From Streptomyces sp. NBC_01276 (GTDB lineage: Bacteria > Actinomycetota > Actinomycetes > Streptomycetales > Streptomycetaceae), in contig NZ_CP108442.1 of assembly GCF_041435355.1 (NCBI RefSeq), forward strand, positions 434,001-498,000: a DNA stretch of 64,000 bases, in the 5' to 3' direction. Below are positions 25,393 to 33,192 of this stretch, in pieces. The notes under the pieces were generated by a model. The model was not told the origin of the DNA. It saw nothing but the letters and a program-made list of their open reading frames with translations, and made no database searches. The number at the start of each line of letters is the position of its first letter. Within the stretch, counting starts at the first letter, position 1. The translations under genes were made by a program, and so were the position numbers.

Positions 25393-26247
25393 CTAACTGA
25401 CGCGGAATCCAATGGCCTCCGGACGGCGGTGGAACGTGAGCCGGTCCCAGGTCGGGAAGGCCAGATCGGTGACGGCGATCAGCCGGCCGGAGGCGTCGTG
25501 GAGCAGGCGGCGTACGGACAGACCGCCGGCGGCGTCCGGGGCCTCGGGCCGGATGGTGCGGGTCATCGTGATGGTCTCGGCGGTCCGGCCCCGGACGGCG
25601 GCCCGCTCCAGCCAGCGGTGCAACGGCCGCAGGTCCTCGTCGCGGGCGGCGGCCGACCGGTCGAGGTAGGGCGCCAGTTCCGGGGTCCGGGCGGCGGTGC
25701 GCGGGCAGATGTACGTCACGGCGTGGCGGAGCGCCTCACCGCCCGGGCCGTGGACGCGCCGGTGGTGGACCAGGGTGCGCGCGCCGCCGCTCATGCCCAG
25801 GAGCGCGGCGAGCGAGGGCGGCACGGTGACCAGGGTGAGCCGGGTCACGGTCCCCCCGGCCCGCGCGCCCGCTCCGGCCGCGTGCGGGGCCGGACCACCC
25901 GGGGTCCCGGCCGGGTGCGGGCGGCTCCCCGGAGCGGCCGGCGCCCGCCGCGGCGGCGGCGATGCCGCCGGTACGGCTCGTGCGGCGGGTGCGGCCGGTG
26001 CGGCCTGGCTCCCGGCCGCCCGGGTGCCCCGGCGGCCGGTGACGATCAGCCCGTCGGCCCGCAGCTCCTGGAGCGCGGCGCGGACGGTCTGGCGGTTGAC
26101 CCCGTACCGGGTGGCGAGGCTGCGCTCGGACGGCAGCCGGCCGCCGGAGTCGTGGGCGGAGCGGTGGAGTTCGGCCCGCAGCTCTGCGGCGATCCGCTGG
26201 TACTTGGGCATGGCGGCCGGGGCGCCGCCCCGCGACGGGGAGGGCAT
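25393..26247 (-). CDS. GntR-family regulator, HutC/UTRA subgroup
   Basis: 284 residues from the ATG at 26247, preceded by AGAGGAGAAG. The winged helix is at about 13-75 (YQRIAAELRAEL, GGRLPSERSLATRYGVNRQTV). An unusually long Pro/Ala linker (about 78-130) precedes a UTRA ligand domain (about 130-284). It lies downstream of, and on the same strand as, an IucA/IucC synthetase, with a DasR-like operator in the 135-bp gap. Autoregulation and control of neighbouring siderophore genes are plausible inferences. Confidence 0.9.
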   Translation of the reverse strand: MPSPSRGGAPAAMPKYQRIAAELRAELHRSAHDSGGRLPSERSLATRYGVNRQTVRAALQELRADGLIVTGRRGTRAAGSQAAPAAPAARAVPAASPPPRRAPAAPGSRPHPAGTPGGPAPHAAGAGARAGGTVTRLTLVTVPPSLAALLGMSGGARTLVHHRRVHGPGGEALRHAVTYICPRTAARTPELAPYLDRSAAARDEDLRPLHRWLERAAVRGRTAETITMTRTIRPEAPDAAGGLSVRRLLHDASGRLIAVTDLAFPTWDRLTFHRRPEAIGFRVS

Positions 26248-26302
26248 GGCTTCTCCTCTGACGGGTGGTCAAGGACTGCGCGGTCTGCCCGCCCAACCTA
26301 GC

Positions 26303-26318
26303 ATTGGTCTATACCTTT
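26303..26318. promoter_or_regulatory. DasR/GntR-HutC-type operator upstream of gntR-family gene
   Basis: ATTGGTCTATACCTTT. The core TGGTCTATACC closely resembles the DasR dre site and related HutC-subfamily operators (TGGTCTAGACCA). It sits 56 bp upstream of the regulator start codon, a good place for autoregulation. Confidence 0.6.
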
Positions 26319-26382
26319 CGGTACGTCGGTTGCCCCGGCCTGCACCACCTTGGCCAAATCCCGCTCCCGGACGCGTCGGCCC

Positions 26383-27927
26383 CTACCCCCGCAGCGGGTT
26401 GGGCAGCGGCAGGTAACGGGCGTCGGCCCCGTCCGCGCGGGTCCACCGCAGCAGCAGGTTCGTCTTGGCCGGGAGCGCGGGGGCGGACAGGAGGTCCGCG
26501 ATCTCCGGGAGGCCGTGCGCGGCGTCGAAGCGCCGCAGCTCCTCGGCGACGGCCGGCCACAGCTCCGCGGCCCGCTCCGGCCGGTGCTCGGCCAGCGTCG
26601 CCGCCACCTCCGCCAGGTGGTTGACGACCAGGCAGTACACGAGCCGCTCCCAGGCCGCCCCGCGCGGCATGTCCGGGGGGAGTTTCACCCCCTCCGCGTC
26701 GCGGAAGAGGGCCTGCACCGGCAGGCCGTCGGCGTCGACCGCGACGAGACAGTTCTGCAGGTGGGCCTCCAGCACGATCCCGTGCCGGGCGAACAGGTAC
26801 AGCACCGGAGGTACGACGTGACGCAGGTACGCCCGCCACCAGCGCACGGGGTCGGCCGCCGCCGCGAGGGGACTTCCCCGGAAGTCCTCGGCGAGCGCGG
26901 CGGCCAGCAGCGGGGTCGCCCCCTCGGCCACCCGCGTCCGCAGGCCGTCGCGCACCAGCACGGCGAGCTCCTCGAAGGCGAAGGACGCGGTGCGGTACCC
27001 GCGGTCGGCGAGCCAGACCGCTCCGGATCCCGTACGCCCGCGCAGATCGGCGAAAGCGGCCTCGACGGCGGCATCGGTCCGGCACAGTTTCAGCAGGTCG
27101 TGGCGCCACAGCCGGCGCACGTCGTTGGTGATCCGCACGTCGAGGCTGAACTTCGCGAACAGGTCGGCGTCCGGACCCGGGGCGTGCACGGTGCGGATCG
27201 AGGCGGTGGGCCACACCGGCAGCCGGGTCGGGCCGAGCCGCAGCAGCCGGCCGTCGGCGAAGGCCTCGAGCACCCCGGGCCGTCCGGCGAGCAGTTCGAG
27301 CTGCCAGGGGTGGGCGGGCAGGGCCCGGTACCCGGCGGGCGGGCGCGGGCCGTCCAGGATCCCGGCCAGCGCGTCGACCGCGTCGGCGGCGGCCGGTCCG
27401 CCCTCCTCGGCCACCTGGTCCTCGCGCAGGCCCAGCATGACGAGCGGGAAGCGGGCGTGGGCCTCGGGGGCGTAGGGGAGCCAGCTCGCGGCGGGCGCGC
27501 CGCCGCGGGCCTTGGGGGCGGGGTGGTGCGGATGCCCCATGACCAGGGCCTGTTCGGACCGCAGGTACAGATCCTCCGGGGCGTCGGCGGCGGCCCGCGC
27601 GGCCAGCAGCGCGGCGACCGCGGCCCGGCTGTCGGCGATCTCGGAAGGCAGCTCGTCGTTGGAGACGCCGGTGTACTGGCGCAGCTCGTCGGAGGTGAGC
27701 TTGACCAGCTCCGCGTGGCTGAGCGATTGCCAGCCGTCCGCCGTGCGCAGGGCCGGGTCGGAGGGCCGGCGTCCGCCGCCCACCCTCAGGATCCGGCCGC
27801 TTCCGCGCAGCCGGTGGACGCCCGCGCCCTCGGCGTCGGCCACCTCCCGGAGCAGGCAGTTCAGGAGCGGGGCGGCCGCGCAGGCATCGGCGGCGGTGTT
27901 GAGGTCCACTGGTTCCATTCGGTCCAT
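26383..27927 (-). CDS. NIS siderophore synthetase (IucA/IucC family)
   Basis: 514 residues from the ATG at 27927. A second ATG at 27918 is equally possible. The ATP-binding motif GHPHHPAPKAR is at about residues 132-142. The downstream HPWQLE and FAKFSLDVRITNDVRRL segments, and EAHLQNCLVAVD, are conserved in the family. The C-terminal LPAKTNLLLRW and LPNPLRG are the FhuF-like end. These enzymes adenylate a carboxylate (usually citrate or succinate-type) and condense it with an amine or hydroxylamine. It is divergent from a second NIS synthetase, so the pair probably performs successive condensations. No decarboxylase or N-monooxygenase gene is nearby. Confidence 0.93.
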   Translation of the reverse strand: MDRMEPVDLNTAADACAAAPLLNCLLREVADAEGAGVHRLRGSGRILRVGGGRRPSDPALRTADGWQSLSHAELVKLTSDELRQYTGVSNDELPSEIADSRAAVAALLAARAAADAPEDLYLRSEQALVMGHPHHPAPKARGGAPAASWLPYAPEAHARFPLVMLGLREDQVAEEGGPAAADAVDALAGILDGPRPPAGYRALPAHPWQLELLAGRPGVLEAFADGRLLRLGPTRLPVWPTASIRTVHAPGPDADLFAKFSLDVRITNDVRRLWRHDLLKLCRTDAAVEAAFADLRGRTGSGAVWLADRGYRTASFAFEELAVLVRDGLRTRVAEGATPLLAAALAEDFRGSPLAAAADPVRWWRAYLRHVVPPVLYLFARHGIVLEAHLQNCLVAVDADGLPVQALFRDAEGVKLPPDMPRGAAWERLVYCLVVNHLAEVAATLAEHRPERAAELWPAVAEELRRFDAAHGLPEIADLLSAPALPAKTNLLLRWTRADGADARYLPLPNPLRG

Positions 27928-27983
27928 CCGGTGCGCCGCGGTTCCAGGGAGGGGAACCGTCGGCCGTGATCTTCAGTATCCGT

Positions 27984-28001
27984 GATGATGAAGTGATCAT
28001 C
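27984..28001. promoter_or_regulatory. 6-6-6 inverted repeat between divergent siderophore synthetases
   Basis: GATGAT (27984-27989), GAAGTG, ATCATC (27996-28001) is a perfect inverted repeat in the only 103 bp separating the two synthetase genes. It lacks the TTAGGTTAGGCT pattern of a DmdR/IdeR iron box, so a different regulator is expected. Confidence 0.45.
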
Positions 28002-28030
28002 CGGCAAAACGATACGAAAGGAACGGGACC

Positions 28031-29611
28031 CTGGACCGCACCGCGCACGTCCCCGACCCCGATCACACCACCCCGGCCCCGGTCGCCACCGGCACCCCGG
28101 CGAGCACGGCCGCGACCGGCGGCGAGGAGGCGGTCCGCACCGCGCTGGCCGGCGTACGGCCCTCGCTCGGAGCGGCGTACGAGGCCTCCCTGGACGGCGC
28201 GCGGTCGGCCGTGCTCACCCGGCTGTGGCGGGCGCTGGCCTTCGAGCCGCTGCCGTGGGTGGCGCGCCGGGAACGCGGGCCGGACTCCCTCACGCTGCTG
28301 CTGGCCGGGGGCGGACGGCTGGAGGGCCCGCCGGCGGACCCGTACGCCACCGGCGACCTCGTCACCGGGCTGCGGCTCGACGGGCGGACCCACCGGCGGG
28401 CCGCGGGGCTGGTGGAGGCGCTCGGAGTGCCCCACGGGGCCGCCTTCGCCGCCGAGCTGGACGACAGCACCGCCTCCCTCGCCCTGTCCCGGGCCGGACG
28501 GCCACGAGGTCCCGGTGCGGAGCCGCGCACCGGCTGGGAGTGGGAGCAGACGGTGGTCGACGGCCATCCCTACCACCCCAACTGCCGCTCCCGGCCCGGG
28601 TTCTCGGTGGCCGAACAGCTGGCGTACGCGCCGGAGCACCGGCCGCTGGTCGGGCTCGGGCTGGTTCCCGTACCGGTCCGGGAGTGCCTGGTCACCGGGG
28701 ACTGGCCGGACCACCTGCGCGACGGGGACCGGATCCTGGTGCCGGTGCACCCCTGGCAGGCGGAGCACGTCCTGAAGGGCGAGGAGGTCCGGACGGGCGC
28801 TCTCCCGGCACATCCGCTGATGGCGCTGCGCACGCTGGCCCCGGCGGCGGGCGGCCCCCATGTGAAGACGGCCCTGAGCACCCGGCTGACCTCCTCCGTC
28901 CGGGACATCTCGGAGTACTCCGTCGAGACGGCGGCCGTGGTGTCCGCCTTCGCGCACGCCCTGACGGAGCGGCTCGACGGCCGCCTGCACATCACCCGGA
29001 CCCTCGGCGCGGCCACCGCGCACAGCCCGGACCTGGCGGCGGTGCTCCGCGAGGCCCCGGAGGCGTACGCGGGGCCCGGCGAGCGGGTGGTGCCGGTGGC
29101 GGCGCTGGCCGGCACGGAGCTGTCCCGTTCCGCCGTCTGGCAGGCCGAGTTCGCCCGCCTCGCGGTGTCGGTGTGCCTGAAGGTGCTCGACCTCGGGGTG
29201 GCCCTGGAGGCCCACGGCCAGAACCTGCTGCTGGTCATGGGTCCCGACGGGGCACCGCGGCGGCTCGTCTACCGCGACCTCGCCGACATCCGGATCAGCC
29301 CGGCCCGGCTGGCCCGGCACGGGCTGGCGGTGCCTCCGCTGTCGGGCCGGCTCGTCACGGACGACGAGACGGTGTTGCGGCGCAAACTGTTCGGCTCCCT
29401 GGTGGCCGGGGCCCTGGCCGCCACGGCGGGTTCGTCGGGCGCTCTCGGCGAGGCACTGGCCGGGGCCCTGGACGGTCTGCCGCCCACCCCCGACTCGGAA
29501 CTGCTGAGGAGCGGGCCGCTGCCCGTGAAGGCACTGACCCTGATGCGGCTGAGTCCGGGGGTGCCGGGCGACCAGTGGGCGGAGCTCCCGAATCCGCTGA
29601 CCGGCGGCTGA
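28031..29611 (+). CDS. NIS siderophore synthetase (IucA/IucC family), start unusual
   Basis: About 526 residues if begun at the CTG at 28031. The N-terminal sequence EEAVRTALAGVRPSLGAAYE is clearly family-like and lies upstream of the first in-frame GTG (28211). The frame is closed by a TGA at 27989 with no ATG, GTG or TTG between. AAAGGAACGGGA precedes the CTG, making CTG initiation plausible. Family motifs are GHPYHPNCRSRPGF (ATP site), VPVHPWQAEH, KTALSTRLTSSVRDISEYS, EAHGQNLLLVM, and the C-terminal LPVKALTLMR with LPNPLTGG. It is divergent from the first synthetase and likely its partner enzyme. Confidence 0.85.
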   Translation: MDRTAHVPDPDHTTPAPVATGTPASTAATGGEEAVRTALAGVRPSLGAAYEASLDGARSAVLTRLWRALAFEPLPWVARRERGPDSLTLLLAGGGRLEGPPADPYATGDLVTGLRLDGRTHRRAAGLVEALGVPHGAAFAAELDDSTASLALSRAGRPRGPGAEPRTGWEWEQTVVDGHPYHPNCRSRPGFSVAEQLAYAPEHRPLVGLGLVPVPVRECLVTGDWPDHLRDGDRILVPVHPWQAEHVLKGEEVRTGALPAHPLMALRTLAPAAGGPHVKTALSTRLTSSVRDISEYSVETAAVVSAFAHALTERLDGRLHITRTLGAATAHSPDLAAVLREAPEAYAGPGERVVPVAALAGTELSRSAVWQAEFARLAVSVCLKVLDLGVALEAHGQNLLLVMGPDGAPRRLVYRDLADIRISPARLARHGLAVPPLSGRLVTDDETVLRRKLFGSLVAGALAATAGSSGALGEALAGALDGLPPTPDSELLRSGPLPVKALTLMRLSPGVPGDQWAELPNPLTGG

Positions 29612-29708
29612 CGGGCGGCCGACGGGCGGGGGAACAGGTCCGGTCGGCGGCCCGTCGAAGGCTTCCGGGGGGTGAGACCCGCCCCCGGGCGGGCTACTGT
29701 TCAGGGGC

Positions 29709-30362
29709 ATGACAGAGAGCTCGCGCCTGAGTGCCGTTCGGGCGTCCCACGACGCCGTCGCCGTCGACCACGCCCGGCTGTTGACGGGCGTCCTGGAGGC
29801 CGCACCCCTGGACCGGGCCATGCTGGGCGCCTTCGCCGAGTGCGTACGCGGTGGGGGCGGCGGGGCCGTCGCGGACCTCGGCTGCGGGCCGGGAGGGATC
29901 ACGGCCTACCTGAACGGTCTCGGCGTACGGGCGTTCGGCGTCGACCTGTCCCCCGCGATGGTGGCGGTGGCCCGGCGGAGTTATCCGGGGCTTCGGTTCG
30001 AGGTGGGCCGGATGGCTTGGCTGGACGTCGCGGAAGGGGCCCTGGGCGGGGTAGTGGCCTGGCATTCCACCGCGCACGTCCCGCCGGGGGAGCTTCCCGC
30101 CGTCTTCACGGAGTTCGCCCGGGTACTGGCTCCGGGCGGGTACGCGCTGCTCGCGTTCGAGGCGGGGGACGGGCGGCGGCTGCCGGAGCCCGCCCACGGC
30201 CATCCCGTCGACCTCGACGTGTACGGGACCCCGCCCGGCCTGGTCGCCGAGCGGCTGGCGGAGGCGGGACTGACGGAGGTGGCCCGCCTGGTCCGCGAAC
30301 CGGTCACGAACGAGACCGGCCCCCACGGCTTCGTCCTGGCCCGCAAAACCCCTACCGCCTGA
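29709..30362 (+). CDS. Class I SAM-dependent methyltransferase
   Basis: 217 residues from the ATG. The SAM motif VADLGCGPGGITAYL is at about residues 54-68. Acidic motif II GVDLSPAMVAVARR follows, and VVAWHSTAHVPPGELPAVF is the post-motif. LAPGGYALLAFE is motif III. It is a Methyltransf_11/25-type small-molecule enzyme. It follows the NIS synthetase after 97 bp on the same strand and could modify the siderophore, but such methyltransferases are also common singletons. Confidence 0.9.
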   Translation: MTESSRLSAVRASHDAVAVDHARLLTGVLEAAPLDRAMLGAFAECVRGGGGGAVADLGCGPGGITAYLNGLGVRAFGVDLSPAMVAVARRSYPGLRFEVGRMAWLDVAEGALGGVVAWHSTAHVPPGELPAVFTEFARVLAPGGYALLAFEAGDGRRLPEPAHGHPVDLDVYGTPPGLVAERLAEAGLTEVARLVREPVTNETGPHGFVLARKTPTA

Positions 30363-31463
30363 CCCGGCGGGGCTGGTGGGGCCGACAGGGCTGGTGGGGC
30401 CGATGGGTCCGGCAGGTCGGGCAGGTCCGGAGGGTCCGTCTGACCCGCCTGACCCGGCCTGACCCGGCCTGACCCGCCTGAACCGGCCTGAACCGGCCTG
30501 ACCCGCCGGGTCCACCGGGTCCACCGGGTCCACCGGGTCCACCGGGTCCACCGGGTCCACCGGGTCCACCGGGTCCACCGGGTCCACCGGGTCCACCGGG
30601 TCCACCGGGTCCACCGGGTCCACCGGGTCCACCGGGTCCACCCGTACCTGACGAGGCCGCGGCCCGCCACGCCGTGGTCCGCACCCCGAGGACCCCGGAC
30701 CGGGCTGGCAGGCCAGGCAGTCCGGGCAGGTAACGGCTGGGCCGTACCGTGCCTCCCCACCATGGTGTGGTCCGCAGCACGAGAGCCTCGTCCCGGACGG
30801 GACCGGCCGAGAGGGCGGGGCCGGACAGGCAGGCCGCGCGAGGCAGCTCCGCCATACCCTGGTCCACAGCGGGCCCCTGCCCCGGGCACTCGCCACCACG
30901 CACCCGACCTGACCGGTCGGCCGGGTCGAGCGGTCGGGTCGGGCGGGTCAGGCGGTCGCGCCAAGCGGGCTGGCCGCCTCGGCGCCTCGACCCCGGTCGG
31001 ACGCCTGCCCACGGCCCGAAGTGGCTAGCCCCGTGCCGCCCCGGCGGAGCCGGTCCGCCCTGCCAAGTCCGCGCCGCGCCGCGCCGGGTGCCTCCCCCGG
31101 GCCGGGTACCCCGCCACCCCCGGCGCCGCCCGACCCACCGGCCCGAACGGGCAGCAGCCCGGGGCCGCACACAGCCGCGTGCCTGGCGCCGACCTTCCCC
31201 GGGCCGCCCGCCGGGCCCGCTCCCGGTCAGGCTCGGCACGAGGACCCCGCTCGGGGCGCGGGCCCGCCCCGGGACGCAGACACGACTCGGGACGCGGGCC
31301 CGGCTCGGGGCGCGGACCCGGCTCCGTGGGCCCGAGCCGCTTCGGGTGCGGGCCGCCAGGCCGCCCGGCACGGGCGCTCGAAACGTAATCTGTTCGGCTG
31401 ACAACACGATTTCGGCGGGCCCGCCTTCGCCCCGATGGGGCCGGGCAGTGGGAGGAAGGAGGA
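30363..31463. other. 1.1-kb gene-free stretch, low complexity
   Basis: No frame here shows family sequence, a ribosome-binding site or sensible composition. Long open frames arise only because the repeats contain no stop codons. Contents are tandem CCTGACC/GGCCTGA-type words (30440-30505), a 9-bp array (separate entry), then imperfect GGGACGCGGGCCCGG-like repeats at about 31240-31350. The promoter of the following oxidase should lie in the last 100 bp, where AATCTGTTCGGCTGACAACA is the most AT-rich patch. Confidence 0.6.
30511..30636. repeat. Perfect 9-bp tandem array, 14 copies
   Basis: TCCACCGGG is repeated 14 times without change (30511-30636), with a degenerate copy on each side. In the reverse frames it would encode Gly-Gly-Pro or Asp-Pro-Val repeats, but no gene spans it. 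It is likely a slippage-prone minisatellite. Confidence 0.95.
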
Positions 31464-32990
31464 ATGAGCCTCCCACGCCGCCGGGTCCTCGCGGGCACCG
31501 CCGCCGCCGTCCTGGCCTCCGTCGGCGCGGCCGTCCGGTCCCCGCGGGGCAGCGCCGACTTCGGGGCGCTCGCCCGCGCGCTGGACGGGCGGGTGGTCCT
31601 GCCCGGTGATGCGGACTACGCCGAGGCCCGACAGCTGTTCCAGCCCCGCTTCGACTCCGTCTCCCCCGCGGCCGTCGCCTACCCGGCGCACGCCGGGGAC
31701 GTCGCCGTCTGCCTGGACTTCGCCCGCCGGTCGGGCGCCCCGGTCGTACCGCGCGGCGGCGGCCACAGTTACGCGGGCTGGTCCACCGTGGCCGCCGGTC
31801 TGGTGGTCGACGTGGGGGCGATGGCCGGTGTGACGGTCGAGGGGGGTGAGGTACGGGTCGGCGCGGGTGCCCGGCTCTCCGGTCTGCACGCGGCCCTCGC
31901 GGCGGACGGTCTGGGCGTTCCGGCCGGGCTGTGCCCCTCCGTCGGCATCGCGGGGCTCACCCTCGGCGGTGGCCTGGGCCTCTCCTCGCGGGCCTACGGG
32001 GCCACCTGCGACCGGCTCTCCGGCGCCCGGGTGGTCACCCCGGACGGGGTGGTGCGGGAGGTCGGGCCGGGTGGGGACCCCGATCTGTACTGGGCGCTGC
32101 GCGGGGGCGGCGGTGGCAACTTCGGGGTGGTCACCGAGTTCCGGCTGCGCACCCATCCGGTCACCGACACCGCTTTCGCCGAGCTGCACTGGGCGGCCGC
32201 CGACTCCCCGGCGGTGCTGCGCGGGTGGCAGCGCTGGCTGGGCGGGCTGCCGGACCCGTTCTGGAGCCAGGTGGAGTTCACGGTGGAGTCGGGGGCCGGG
32301 GCCGCCGCGGTGCCCGCCGTCCGGGTCGTGTGCCTCGACGGGCGCGGGGAACTGGAGCGGCAACTGACGCGGCTCACCGACCTGGTGGGGCGGGGGCCCC
32401 GGGACAGCTGGACCGTCGTACGGAGCTACGCGGACACCGTTCGGGCCATGGCGGGCTGCGCCGACCCGGCCCCCGACCGGTGCCGGCTCCCGGGCCGGCT
32501 GCCCGGCCGGGACCCGCAGGGGCGGCTGGGGCGGGACTCGTACGCCGCCCGCTCCGACTTCTGGGGCCCGTCCGGGCTGGCGGAGCCTGCGGTCACGGCG
32601 GTGCTGGCGGCCGTCCGGCGGTACGCGGGGCAGGCGCCGCGCGGCGGACTCGGGGTCGTCCAGTTCGACGGGGTGTGCGGCGGGGCCCTGAACCGGGTCG
32701 CCGCCGCCGACACCGCCTTCGTCCACCGCGGCAGTGCCTTCCTGGCCCAGTACCTCGTCTACTGGCCGCAGTCGGCTCCGGCCGCCGAGGTGGCCCGCCA
32801 CCGGGCCTGGCTGAACGGGCTCTGGCAGGACCTGCGCCCGTGGGCGGGCGGCGCCGCGTACCAGAACTACGCCGACCCGGAGCTCGCCGGCTGGCGCCGG
32901 GCCTACTACGGCTCCAACCTCCCCCGGCTGGAGGAAGTCCGGCGGGCCTACGACCCCGACCGGCTGTTCCGATTTCCGCAGGCCGTCTAG
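31464..32990 (+). CDS. Secreted FAD-linked oxidase (berberine-bridge-enzyme-like)
   Basis: 508 residues. An N-terminal PRRRVLAGTAAAVLA twin-arginine-like signal suggests Tat export of a folded flavoprotein. The FAD_binding_4 domain holds PRGGGHSYAG with His101, the usual covalent 8-alpha-histidyl site. GLCPSVGIAG with Cys157 is the second (6-S-cysteinyl) site, so bicovalent FAD is likely. The C-terminal BBE motif YQNYADPELAGW with the ending AYDPDRLFRFPQAV is complete. Bacterial relatives oxidise sugars, alkaloid-like or polyketide substrates. The substrate here is unknown. AGGAAGGAGGA precedes the ATG. Confidence 0.93.
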   Translation: MSLPRRRVLAGTAAAVLASVGAAVRSPRGSADFGALARALDGRVVLPGDADYAEARQLFQPRFDSVSPAAVAYPAHAGDVAVCLDFARRSGAPVVPRGGGHSYAGWSTVAAGLVVDVGAMAGVTVEGGEVRVGAGARLSGLHAALAADGLGVPAGLCPSVGIAGLTLGGGLGLSSRAYGATCDRLSGARVVTPDGVVREVGPGGDPDLYWALRGGGGGNFGVVTEFRLRTHPVTDTAFAELHWAAADSPAVLRGWQRWLGGLPDPFWSQVEFTVESGAGAAAVPAVRVVCLDGRGELERQLTRLTDLVGRGPRDSWTVVRSYADTVRAMAGCADPAPDRCRLPGRLPGRDPQGRLGRDSYAARSDFWGPSGLAEPAVTAVLAAVRRYAGQAPRGGLGVVQFDGVCGGALNRVAAADTAFVHRGSAFLAQYLVYWPQSAPAAEVARHRAWLNGLWQDLRPWAGGAAYQNYADPELAGWRRAYYGSNLPRLEEVRRAYDPDRLFRFPQAV

Positions 32991-33192
32991 TGCCGCGGCC
33001 GGGAGCGTTCGCCGGGGCGCGGCGTCCGGTGCGGTGCGGTACGGGGCGGGAGGACCGCGGCTCGTACCGGAGGTACTCGCGCGGTCCGACCACGCGGTGC
33101 GGTGCCGTTCCGGGCGCCGCGCCCCGGTGAACCCGCCGGTCACAGCACCAGGTCAGCCGGGCCGTCCCGGCCCACACCCTCAGGAGCGAGAC

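Noticed and set aside
23746..26301. A single plus-strand frame of about 850 codons containing subtilisin motifs
   Set aside because: Only the middle shows protease sequence. The ends are antisense shadows of the membrane protein and the GntR gene, and the true protease continues in another frame.
27928..28030. DmdR/IdeR iron box between the siderophore synthetases
   Set aside because: No sequence resembling TTAGGTTAGGCTAACCTAA is present.
30511..30636. CRISPR array
   Set aside because: The 9-bp units are contiguous with no spacers, and no cas genes are present.
29694..31476. Long minus-strand open frames with Gly-Gly-Pro or Asp-Pro-Val repeats, resembling a collagen-like protein
   Set aside because: The repeats come from a stop-free 9-bp DNA array. 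Outside it the translation is random Arg/Pro/Gly sequence, there is no start signal, and the frames overlap a well-supported methyltransferase gene.
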